Assembly (NCBI RefSeq): GCF_042854845.1
Contig: NZ_AP031498.1
Coordinates: 1,922,001 to 1,986,000, forward strand
Source of the DNA: Maricurvus nonylphenolicus
Lineage (GTDB): Bacteria; Pseudomonadota; Gammaproteobacteria; Pseudomonadales; Cellvibrionaceae
Reading direction: 5' to 3'
DNA: 64,000 nucleotides
Below the pieces are notes generated by a model. It searched no databases, was not told where the DNA came from, and was given only the letters and a program-made list of their open reading frames with translations. The stretch's first letter is position 1. Every line of letters begins with the position of its first letter. A program made the translations under genes and the position numbers. This document shows, piece after piece, positions 8,998-16,206 of the stretch.

Positions 8998-9842
8998 GGT
9001 ATATCCCGTTAAAAGAAAAGGCCAAAGATGACCTGAAGGATTGGTTAGAGCAGTCCAACGCGATCTTAGATGAGCTAAAAGCCGAGCCTGATACGAAAAA
9101 ACGTAAAGCTATTATTCACCGAAATAAAACACACTGGCGAGATGGCGATTTATTAGAGTTTTTAAAAGACCTCTCTGACGGTAAGTGTTGGTATACCGAA
9201 GCAAGGTTTTCCGCAGAATACCCGCATTTAGAGCATTTCCGGCCGAAAAGCTGTGCAAGAAATGAAAGTTGGGAAAGATGCCACGAAGGTTATTGGTGGT
9301 TGGCTTTTGATATTGAAAACTACCGTCTTTCTAAGCCTATGCCCAATACCCGTAAAGGAACCTATTTCCCCTTGCGTGAGCGCGGGCAGGCTGTTTGTGA
9401 GCCTGGTATTGCTGTCACGCGAGAAACTCCGATGCTTCTTGACCCCGCCAATGAAGATGATGCCTTACTGATTAGCTTCAATGCGCTAGGGCAGCCAGAA
9501 CCCAACCCAGAGCCACCTATTGATTTAGATGATTGGGATCGCAAGCGAATTGACTTCTCTATTAAGCGATATGGATTAGATGACACTGAGTTATGCGATC
9601 AGCGTAAAGCCTTGTGGGTGTCGATTTCCTCGATGTTTGAAGAGTATGCTCAAAACGGGCTTAAAGCGAAAAGAGAGCGTTGCCTAGAAAGTGCTGGTAA
9701 GGCAAAACAAATAAAAGCAGAATTAAAAAAATACTTAGACTCAAAACACGAGTTTACAGCGTTGGTTCGGGCTTGCTTTCAAGCCCATAAAGTCGGTAAG
9801 TCTCTTTATCCTCAACTGATTGAAGTGCAAGTTGCAGCCTAA
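8994..9842 (+). CDS. Septu-like (PtuB-type) HNH endonuclease
   Basis: This 282-aa protein carries the HNH nuclease core of the PtuB/TIGR02646-like family: CWYTE at residues 65-69 and EHFRPK at 80-85, with the catalytic histidine at 81. In many relatives the first motif is C-x-x-C-E and forms part of a zinc site. Here the second cysteine is threonine, so the knuckle is altered or belongs to a variant subfamily. ATGA overlaps the stop of the ATPase gene, a sign of obligate co-expression. In Septu the ATPase complex activates this nuclease on phage infection. No reverse transcriptase or retron RNA was seen nearby, so a stand-alone Septu-like system is the simplest reading. Confidence 0.75.
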   Translation: MRYIPLKEKAKDDLKDWLEQSNAILDELKAEPDTKKRKAIIHRNKTHWRDGDLLEFLKDLSDGKCWYTEARFSAEYPHLEHFRPKSCARNESWERCHEGYWWLAFDIENYRLSKPMPNTRKGTYFPLRERGQAVCEPGIAVTRETPMLLDPANEDDALLISFNALGQPEPNPEPPIDLDDWDRKRIDFSIKRYGLDDTELCDQRKALWVSISSMFEEYAQNGLKAKRERCLESAGKAKQIKAELKKYLDSKHEFTALVRACFQAHKVGKSLYPQLIEVQVAA

Positions 9843-10351
9843 GATTGGACGATAGACTTAATTTACGAAAGTAGTTAGTGCTAAGAATGTTACGTCGAAT
9901 TTCATTGGGGCGCGACGATTTGAGTTAAGATATTCATGGTGGAAGCTTTCACGATTTTGTTTTTGTATCGCCCTTTCTAACAGCTGGTTTTGAGATCTTA
10001 TTCAAAGGTTTCAATTTCTCGTCAGTGAAATCCATCACTCTTGTCGCTACTTTGAAGAAGATCGGCCAAGATTAAATTACTAAGCCTAAATCATTAAAAT
10101 CGTTTTGCCGGCTAATGAAAATCAAATACCCCATAGTCAAGGCAAAGATTCATATAGGTAGCAGCCTGAAATAGTTGGGTGCAGATGAGTATTAAGGAGT
10201 TAGATTCAACGAGCATTTTTTAACGTCGGTTAATGGCACATAACGGACTGAACAATAGGAGGTGAGAGCTTTAAATGTAAATTAATCAGGAATGGACCTG
10301 CCATTATCTGAGTTAGAAGGCTTCAATCCCCTTACCTGGGGTGCCTACTAT
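9843..10351. other. gene-poor spacer with a possible gene remnant
   Basis: About 500 bp separate the defence genes from the convergent Imm11/AHH pair, and no full gene was found. On the minus strand an open frame from 10071 to 9949 would encode about 40 residues with a lysine-rich tail (…KPAVRKGDTKTKS, then stop). It reads like the C-terminus of a lost protein and is cut off upstream by a stop. I see no clear terminator hairpin behind the HNH gene. The region is A+T-rich and may mark an old recombination junction. Confidence 0.3.
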
Positions 10352-10918
10352 TTAAAGCACGGAGGCTAAATCTGTATGAAATAAGAGGCCTGCTAGTTTT
10401 TCTGACTCAATTGATCGGAGAAATTCCCCGGTACAAAATACATTCTTCAATCCATTGTAGTGGGTCTTAAATACTGGGTAATCAGCCATATGCTGGTTAT
10501 TGAATGAAAGCTGCTTCACATCAATAAAGCCTCCTTCTTCCACATCTCTATGACTATGCTCTTGATCGACCGCTTCATCTGGTACCACCGATGTGACGTG
10601 GAATAACCAATAAGTTATGCCTTCACAGCTTAACGGCAGAAACTCACCATGCCCCTCAAGATCTAGTTTGAGAGCGTTGTAAGCCTTTTCACTAAGCACC
10701 AATTGATCAGTAAACCAGCAGGTAATATCTGGTGGCGTAGTAACATTCTGGTTATCGCTTAGGTCTTTAAATTCGACTTGCATGGGTACCCAGAAGTCAA
10801 CCCAGGTGGGCTCATCCAGCAGAAAGAAATGGTCTTCTCCCAGTTTTTGCTCCAGCTCATCGGGCGAGATTTCAGCACACAGATAGTTGTTACGATCAGA
10901 ACGAAGTTTGTACACCAT
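10352..10918 (-). CDS. Imm11-type (DUF1629-like) immunity protein
   Basis: This 188-aa soluble acidic protein resembles the Imm11 immunity family that accompanies HNH-superfamily toxins. Typical features are an N-terminal segment with LLDEPTWVDFW and a central part with DITCWFTDQLVLSEKAYNAL. No signal peptide is visible, so it should act in the cytoplasm against its partner nuclease. Its ATG overlaps the TAA of the upstream AHH gene by one base (TAATG), as expected for a toxin-immunity pair needing stoichiometric expression. The family assignment is by recognition of sequence character and context. Confidence 0.65.
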   Translation of the reverse strand: MVYKLRSDRNNYLCAEISPDELEQKLGEDHFFLLDEPTWVDFWVPMQVEFKDLSDNQNVTTPPDITCWFTDQLVLSEKAYNALKLDLEGHGEFLPLSCEGITYWLFHVTSVVPDEAVDQEHSHRDVEEGGFIDVKQLSFNNQHMADYPVFKTHYNGLKNVFCTGEFLRSIESEKLAGLLFHTDLASVL

Positions 10919-11523
10919 TAGGCGATTCTCTCTACGGGTAGTCCTTGGCCTTTTTTCATCATAACAAACTCGGGTTGTGTGCCTTGCTGCAGGTGTCTGG
11001 CGGTGAGTTGTAATGTGGTTCTAAAAGGTTGTTCCTGCCGAATACTACCTAACCTGAAGCGTAACCAAAAGAAGTAGTTGTAGCGGTGTATACGACTATG
11101 AGGAACAGCTTTCGGAAAAGCCGGGTGGGGTGTTGCGGCAGTATTTTCTGGTAACCAGCAGCCATTATCAGAATCATCAATCCGGATTCCTAGTCGTGCC
11201 ATCAAAGCCCGAAGAATAGCGGCATACTGATGTTTTCCTGCAACCAGTGCGTGAGCATGGCATTTTGCTGGCCTTAGATGTCCGGCTTCTTCCAAGTGTG
11301 CTCCCAATCTACTGGAAACGTGTTGCTCGTCACGTAGTTGCTGGGTAGACATCTGCGCGGCTTGGGCGCGGTAATTATCAATACCGGCCTGGACCTGAGC
11401 TGCGGTAGCGATTCGGTTACAGTCTGCAGCGGTAAGTTCTTCTTTCTGGCTCGTTGTTTGGTCTATGACGTGATCTAGAAGATTCTTTTCGTGATACTTC
11501 ACGGGTTTCTCTGGAACGGGCAT
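10918..11523 (-). CDS. AHH-type HNH/Endo VII-fold nuclease toxin
   Basis: The C-terminal half of this 201-aa protein has the AHH-nuclease pattern: a histidine motif (KCHAHALVAG, about residues 87-96), a helix ending in RLGIRIDDSDNGCWLP, and a distal H-S-R-I-H-R-Y-N-Y motif. The usual adjacent A-H-H appears here as H-A-H-A, so one expected histidine is displaced. The first 85 residues are helical and carry no recognised secretion or PAAR/Rhs domain. Such short forms are cargo effectors of type VI secretion or detached toxin modules. An immunity gene follows with a TAATG overlap. No secretion gene is present in the window, so the delivery route is unknown. Confidence 0.65.
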   Translation of the reverse strand: MPVPEKPVKYHEKNLLDHVIDQTTSQKEELTAADCNRIATAAQVQAGIDNYRAQAAQMSTQQLRDEQHVSSRLGAHLEEAGHLRPAKCHAHALVAGKHQYAAILRALMARLGIRIDDSDNGCWLPENTAATPHPAFPKAVPHSRIHRYNYFFWLRFRLGSIRQEQPFRTTLQLTARHLQQGTQPEFVMMKKGQGLPVERIA

Positions 11524-11776
11524 AACGATTCCTTGTTAAATACCTGAACGCGAGTGTAATTCAAAGCACATCGGTGCTGTAGTATGAAATTATCTAGTGC
11601 TTTAGTATGTGATCCAATCGAAGTTTGATTTGTCTGTTTTTTGATCACCTGGCAGGCGCAGGTTTACTTGTTCTGGGCCTGTTAGCTTGAGTAAGATGGT
11701 GCTTTAGGGCGGCCTGAGGTTTTGTGTGTAAGGCGCAGAGACCAGATCAATTCAGATTCACAGGGATATGGGATGT

Positions 11777-12910
11777 ATGCCAGTTAGCAGGGTGCTAATT
11801 CTTGGTGGTTATGGCAATTTCGGCAAACGCATAGCTGAAAGCTTATCCGCTAGCCAGGGTATTACCGTCATTATTGCCGGGCGTAACCTGCAAAAAGCAC
11901 AGGCGTTGTGTACGCAGCTAGCTGAAAAGGGCGTCTCAGCAATGTTAGAGCCCTCACAAATCGATATTGGCAGTGCGAACTTTGAGGTTGAACTGGAGCG
12001 CTTATCGCCTGATCTGGTTATTCACACCAGCGGCCCATTCCAGGGCCAAACTTACCGCGTCCCCGAAGCCTGCATTGCCGTCGGCAGCCACTATATTGAT
12101 TTGGCCGATGATCGCCGCTTTGTGTGCGATATTCAGGCTCTTAACGCAAAAGCGTTGGAGCGTAAGGTGTTGCTTGTGAGTGGCGCCAGCTCTGTCCCTG
12201 GCTTGTCGTCGGTGGTTATTGATCACTTTCTCGAACATTTCTCCTCCCTGGAAGAGATCGACTTTGCCATCGCGCCAGGCAATCGTGCCGAGCGGGGTGA
12301 GGCAACGGTTAAAGGGATTCTGTCTTATACCGGGCACCCGTTCCCGGTATTACATCAGGGGCAATGGGTTGATCGTTATGGCTGGATGTCGCCGCGCAAA
12401 CTGTGCTTTGGTGATGTGGTGGGTTCACGCTGGTTGGCCAATGTGGATATCCCCGATCTTGAGTTGTTTCCCAAGCGTTATCCTTCTGCAAATACAGTAA
12501 GGTTCCAGGCGGGGTTGGAATTATCGTTGCTTCATTTGGGCATGGTGTTTATGGCCCTTTGGGCCAAGCTTGGGTTGGTGAAAGACTGGTCTCGATTTAC
12601 CCGCGTTATTATTATCAGCAGTGAGATTTTTAAACGCTGGGGCACCGATGTGGGCGGCATGAAGGTTATGTTGTCTGGGCGCGATAAAAACAATCAGCCC
12701 AAACGCATTCACTGGTTGCTGTGTGCCGAGCATGGCGTTGGGCCGTATATTCCTACCTTGTCAGCTATTATTCTTGCCAAGAAATTGATTGTCGGAAGTA
12801 TTGATCAGTTGGGCGCTATGCCTTGCCTGGGGTTGTTTACGCTGGAGGAGTTTGACCAGGAGGCCAAACAGCTGGGTATTTATCATCACACGGAGTTTTT
12901 AGATGGATAG
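11777..12910 (+). CDS. saccharopine dehydrogenase-like NAD(P)-binding protein
   Basis: This 377-aa protein has an N-terminal Rossmann fold with the nucleotide-binding glycines in GGYGNFG near residue 10 and an arginine-containing second strand (IIAGRN). It then follows the saccharopine-dehydrogenase-like pattern (YIDLADD, SGASSVPGLSS). Such proteins occur as uncharacterised membrane-associated reductases, some tied to lipid metabolism. The substrate cannot be told from sequence. ATG 11777 is preferred over ATG 11768 because the latter lies only three bases after the purine run. The stop overlaps the next gene by 8 bp, so it begins a four-gene cluster with DUF2269, DoxX-like and methyltransferase genes. 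Confidence 0.8.
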   Translation: MPVSRVLILGGYGNFGKRIAESLSASQGITVIIAGRNLQKAQALCTQLAEKGVSAMLEPSQIDIGSANFEVELERLSPDLVIHTSGPFQGQTYRVPEACIAVGSHYIDLADDRRFVCDIQALNAKALERKVLLVSGASSVPGLSSVVIDHFLEHFSSLEEIDFAIAPGNRAERGEATVKGILSYTGHPFPVLHQGQWVDRYGWMSPRKLCFGDVVGSRWLANVDIPDLELFPKRYPSANTVRFQAGLELSLLHLGMVFMALWAKLGLVKDWSRFTRVIIISSEIFKRWGTDVGGMKVMLSGRDKNNQPKRIHWLLCAEHGVGPYIPTLSAIILAKKLIVGSIDQLGAMPCLGLFTLEEFDQEAKQLGIYHHTEFLDG

Positions 12911-13376
12911 TTATCTGGTGCTTAAGCTGCTGCATATTTTAAGCGCGGTTGTGCTTGCGGGTACCGGTACGGGCATTGCCTTTTTTATGTTTATGGCCAG
13001 CCGTTCATCCAATACCGAAGCCATTGCCGTGACTGCAAGTCACGTCGTACTGGCTGATTGGTTGTTTACCGCACCGGCGGTAGTCGTTCAGTTTATTACC
13101 GGCGTTTTGTTGATGATGAAGCTGGGCTTTTCATTTACATCGCCCTGGTTCCTGGTGGTTATCAGCTTGTTTGTTTTTATTGGTGCCTGTTGGATTCCGG
13201 TGGTGGTTATTCAGTACAAGCTGAAGCAGTTGGCTGATGCTTCAAGAGGAAGGGGGGAAGTAACCCCGGAGTTTAAACGCCTAATGCGGTGGTGGACGCT
13301 ATTGGGCATACCAGCATTTACTGCCATTTTGGTTATCTTTGTGTTGATGGTGTTTAAACCATTACCACTGGCATAA
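12903..13376 (+). CDS. DUF2269 family integral membrane protein
   Basis: This 157-aa protein has four predicted membrane helices (about 5-27, 45-72, 80-102 and 130-152). Histidine 11 and W-G/W-T aromatic residues lie near the membrane edges. The pattern LKLLHILSAVVLAGTGTG at the start is characteristic of DUF2269, a family of unknown function often found with oxidoreductases. It overlaps the preceding saccharopine-dehydrogenase-like gene, which suggests that the two products work together at the inner membrane. Confidence 0.75.
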   Translation: MDSYLVLKLLHILSAVVLAGTGTGIAFFMFMASRSSNTEAIAVTASHVVLADWLFTAPAVVVQFITGVLLMMKLGFSFTSPWFLVVISLFVFIGACWIPVVVIQYKLKQLADASRGRGEVTPEFKRLMRWWTLLGIPAFTAILVIFVLMVFKPLPLA

Positions 13377-13390
13377 CAGAGGGTACGCAT

Positions 13391-13765
13391 ATGAATATAC
13401 AAACGGCTGCCAGATTAAGTATCAGCTTCCTCTGGGTTTTTACCGGGGTGACCTCTTACTTCTTTGCCAAGGATATTGGCTACGATGTGTTGGCCCGTGC
13501 CGAGATTACGGGTGCATTCGCTGAAGTCTGTATTGTTGCTGGTTGTGTCTTGGATATCTTGATTGGCCTATGGTTACTCACTGGCAGGAAGTTGCTGTGG
13601 TGCTACTGGCTGCAGTTTGGTGTTATTGCTGTGTATACCTTGCTGTTAACGGTTATTGCGCCTGACTTTTGGTTACATCCGTTTGGGCCGTTGACTAAAA
13701 ACCTGCCGTTGGTGGTGTTGATTTATTGGTTGTATAGCTGTGAAGTGGCAGGAGAGGGGAGTTGA
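13391..13765 (+). CDS. DoxX-like four-helix membrane protein
   Basis: This 124-aa protein has four hydrophobic helices and begins with an arginine-containing first helix (ARLSISFLWVFTGVTSYFF), as in DoxX-like proteins. It follows the DUF2269 gene by 14 bp, and its 3' end is adjacent to or overlaps the next gene. DoxX-like proteins are small redox-linked membrane proteins. The exact role is unknown, but the cluster of dehydrogenase, DUF2269 and DoxX is consistent with a membrane oxidoreductase. Confidence 0.7.
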   Translation: MNIQTAARLSISFLWVFTGVTSYFFAKDIGYDVLARAEITGAFAEVCIVAGCVLDILIGLWLLTGRKLLWCYWLQFGVIAVYTLLLTVIAPDFWLHPFGPLTKNLPLVVLIYWLYSCEVAGEGS

Positions 13766-13772
13766 GGTTCTC

Positions 13773-14330
13773 TTGTTTGTGATTGAATTAGGTCTAATTA
13801 TCTTCGCTGTCTTACTTGGCCTCTCGATTATCTGGAGTACGGTGATTACGGGCATATCGCCGATGCCCAGTTCCAGTAAGGCACGGCAGGTTGTGATGGC
13901 GTTGATTGAGGCTGCTGAGGGCGAGGCTGAGGGTAAGGTAAGAGCTGGCGCTATTGTTGATTTGGGTAGTGGTTGGGGCAGTTTGGTTATTCGGTTGGCC
14001 CGGAAGTATCCAGATCGGCAGGTTGTTGGTTATGAGTTATCGCTTGTTCCCTGGTTTGTTTCTCTGTGTGTTGCCAAGTGTTTGGGGTTGGATAATCTGA
14101 AGTTGTATCGGCGGGATTTTCTTAAGGCGGATTTGTCTTCGGTGGCCGTTTTGGTTTGTTATTTGTTTCCTGGGGGGATGGCGGCTCTGGAGGGGAAGTT
14201 GCAGGGTGAGTTGGCTGAAGGGCGCCGTTGTTTGATTAGTAATAATTTTGCGTTGCCTGCGGTTGAGGTTGAGAGGGTGGTGCGGGTGGATGATTTTTAT
14301 CGGTCGCCGGTTTATTTGTATTGGGTTTAG
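13773..14330 (+). CDS. membrane-anchored class I SAM-dependent methyltransferase
   Basis: A hydrophobic N-terminal helix (VIELGLIIFAVLLGLSIIW) is followed by a small Rossmann methyltransferase domain with the SAM motif VDLGSGWGSL and a second acidic strand (VVGYELS). No ATG fits the N-terminus. The frame is open from GTG 13740, but TTG 13773 or GTG 13779 lie behind the purine-rich run at 13749-13759 and are more likely. The gene is last in the 11.8-14.3 kb cluster. Its G+T-rich codon use near the 3' end (many TTG, GGT) is visibly skewed relative to neighbours. The substrate is unknown. Confidence 0.65.
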   Translation: MFVIELGLIIFAVLLGLSIIWSTVITGISPMPSSSKARQVVMALIEAAEGEAEGKVRAGAIVDLGSGWGSLVIRLARKYPDRQVVGYELSLVPWFVSLCVAKCLGLDNLKLYRRDFLKADLSSVAVLVCYLFPGGMAALEGKLQGELAEGRRCLISNNFALPAVEVERVVRVDDFYRSPVYLYWV

Positions 14331-14364
14331 GGGGGCTCGCTGCGCTCGTGGGGAGTTGCTGGTT

Positions 14365-14393
14365 CCCCGCTTAAAACATGCGGGGAAGGCGGT
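14365..14393. repeat. short hairpin repeat, copy A
   Basis: A six-base stem, CCCCGC/GCGGGG, encloses the loop TTAAAACAT and is followed by AAGGCGGT. It is the same element as the copies at 17658 and 17705, with a compensatory C-G for A-T change at the loop-closing pair. It lies in the gap between the methyltransferase gene and trmK and resembles a REP-type element. Confidence 0.65.
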
Positions 14394-14491
14394 GGGGGAG
14401 TACGGGGATGGCGGTAAGGGAGTTAGGTGGGGCGTTCTGGGGGAGCGTTCTTAGATAGCTTTTCACAATCGCGCGATACAGGCTTTGCCGT

Positions 14492-14497
14492 TATAAT
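14492..14497 (+). promoter_or_regulatory. candidate -10 element of trmK
   Basis: A consensus TATAAT lies 31 bp before ATG 14528. No convincing -35 is present at 17 bp spacing. It argues that translation starts at ATG 14528 and not at the in-frame GTG 14498, which would sit directly against the -10. Confidence 0.4.
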
Positions 14498-14527
14498 GTG
14501 CGGCCTTTTAATCTTTACCTTCTCACC

Positions 14528-15280
14528 ATGTCTGTAGCGGTCCCTATACCTTCCTTTCCTCCTTCTGTTGGCCTTGGTCCACGTTTAACTCGTCTTTATC
14601 AGTGGATCGGCGAAGCCCAGGCCAAGGGCACTTACCACACCATTTGGGACTGCTGCTGTGATCACGGGTATTTGGGGATTCAGATCCTTAAAAATCAGCT
14701 CTGTGACCAATTGGTCTTTGTTGATCAGGTGCCGCATATTATCGAGCAGTTACAGCGGCAACTAGAGCAGCAACCTGAGCTTTATCCTTCCGAGCGTTAT
14801 CAAGCTGTGAGTGGCGATGCGGGGGCGCTGGTGTTTGATCCTGCTGTTAAACATCTGGTAATTTTGGCGGGTGTTGGTGGGGAGCATATTGTCGATATCA
14901 TGCGTGCTATGGCAGCGAATGCGAAAGGTAAGGATCTGGATCAGGTGGCGCAGATGGATTTTCTGTTGTGTCCTACCACCACGCAGTTCGATCTGCGCCA
15001 GTATTTGAATGCTGAGCACTACGGTTTGTTGCAGGAGAGCATCGTCTCGGAGAAGGGGCGTGATTACGAGGTGATTCATGTACGTCAGCCGCAGAGTGGC
15101 AATGAGTACAGCCATGCGCTAGAGCGGGTATCGCTTACGGGGCGTATGTGGCAAAGTGATCATGAGCATCATCAGCGCTACCACAATAAGCTTATGCGGC
15201 ATTACCAGCGGCAAATGCGTGGGCCCAAGCGCGAGCGGGCTGAGTATATCGTTAATCACTACGAGCAGTGTTTGGCGTAG
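14528..15280 (+). CDS. trmK: tRNA (adenine(22)-N1)-methyltransferase family protein
   Basis: This 250-aa class I methyltransferase is of the TrmK/COG2384 family. The SAM-binding loop is around CCDHGYLGIQIL, and an acidic residue ends the second strand (VFVDQVP). In place of a catalytic NPPY-type motif it has the family's downstream helices and a basic C-terminal coiled region (RHYQRQMRGPKRERAEYI) suited to tRNA binding. TrmK methylates N1 of A22 in some tRNAs in Bacillus. Gammaproteobacterial homologues are annotated the same way but less well tested. It is a single gene behind its own promoter, and the next gene begins 26 bp later. Confidence 0.75.
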   Translation: MSVAVPIPSFPPSVGLGPRLTRLYQWIGEAQAKGTYHTIWDCCCDHGYLGIQILKNQLCDQLVFVDQVPHIIEQLQRQLEQQPELYPSERYQAVSGDAGALVFDPAVKHLVILAGVGGEHIVDIMRAMAANAKGKDLDQVAQMDFLLCPTTTQFDLRQYLNAEHYGLLQESIVSEKGRDYEVIHVRQPQSGNEYSHALERVSLTGRMWQSDHEHHQRYHNKLMRHYQRQMRGPKRERAEYIVNHYEQCLA

Positions 15281-15306
15281 ACAGGTATCACTAGCAAGGG
15301 AGTTAT

Positions 15307-16194
15307 GTGGTGAAGAGAAAGGCAGTGGACAGCAGAGGTATGGCAGCCTGGGTTGCTGTTATGTGCTTGTTGTCCTGGTCTGTTATTGCCGCCCCTCCCG
15401 TTACCGTCCCCGTCATTTATCCCCAGCCTGAATTCTCCGACGACGATCGTCAGCACTACCCCATAGAACTGCTTGAGTTAGCTCTTACATACTCTGGCAA
15501 AAACTACCTGCTTCAGCCCAGTGAGCTGATCAGCTCACAGTTACGCGCATTGAAAAAACTCGAAAGCGGTAAAGGTGTGGATGTGGTGTGGACGATGACG
15601 TCTGCCAAGCGTGAGGAGCGTATTCGGCCCATACGCATTCCTATTGATAAAGGGCTGTTTGGTTGGCGGGTGCCCTTAATACGCGAGGCTGATACTGGCC
15701 GCTTTGAAGGTATCCACAACAGGGAAAGCGTGCAGGCGCTGTTGGCAGGGCAGGGCCATGACTGGCCAGATGTGGGTATTTTGCGGCATAACGATTTTCG
15801 GGTGGTGACCTCGGGTTCATACCTGGGGTTGTTTAAAATGCTGGCCTCTGGCCGTATCGATTATTTTCCCCGCTCTATCGTCGAGATATGGATTGAGAAA
15901 GAGCACCACCCCGACAAACATCTGCAGGTAGACTCTAATCTGTTGTTAATTTACCCCACGGCGTTTTACTTCTTTGTGCATAAAGATAATCAAGTGCTGG
16001 CACGCGATATCGAGGTGGGCCTGGAAAAGCTGATTGCCAATGGCGAGTTTAACAAGCTGTTTGATCGCCACTATGGTGATTATATTCAGCGCGCCAAGCT
16101 GTCGCAGCGCCGCGCCTTTAAGCTCGATAACCCGTTATTGCCTCAGGAAACGCCATTAGACAGAGCGGAGTTGTGGTTGCAGTTGGAACCCTAG
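15307..16194 (+). CDS. periplasmic solute-binding-like protein, paralogue 1
   Basis: This 295-aa exported protein has an N-terminal signal sequence (hydrophobic core about 12-27, cleavage near VIAA-PP). The mature part has the two-lobe SBP_bac_3 look but is not encoded with any permease or ATPase. It shares a distinctive core with three paralogues at 20300, 21209 and 26491: RPIRIPIDKGL-GWR, GQGHDWPDV, a YFPRSI-E-W block, LEKLIANGEF--LF--HYGDY, and a C-terminal ELW. GTG 15307 is preferred because AAGGGAG lies at 15295-15301. It is followed after 12 bp by a flavin oxidase gene and probably forms an operon with it. Likely roles are ligand sensing or capture; the ligand is unknown. Confidence 0.8.
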   Translation: MVKRKAVDSRGMAAWVAVMCLLSWSVIAAPPVTVPVIYPQPEFSDDDRQHYPIELLELALTYSGKNYLLQPSELISSQLRALKKLESGKGVDVVWTMTSAKREERIRPIRIPIDKGLFGWRVPLIREADTGRFEGIHNRESVQALLAGQGHDWPDVGILRHNDFRVVTSGSYLGLFKMLASGRIDYFPRSIVEIWIEKEHHPDKHLQVDSNLLLIYPTAFYFFVHKDNQVLARDIEVGLEKLIANGEFNKLFDRHYGDYIQRAKLSQRRAFKLDNPLLPQETPLDRAELWLQLEP

Positions 16195-16206
16195 TGAAGG
16201 AAAAGG

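Noticed and set aside
7408..9842. Retron (Ec78-like) instead of Septu
   Set aside because: The same ATPase/HNH pair occurs in retrons, but no reverse transcriptase or structured msr-msd region is present on either side.
1..11523. Integrative element with attachment sites
   Set aside because: No integrase, tRNA gene or flanking direct repeats could be found for the defence island in this window.
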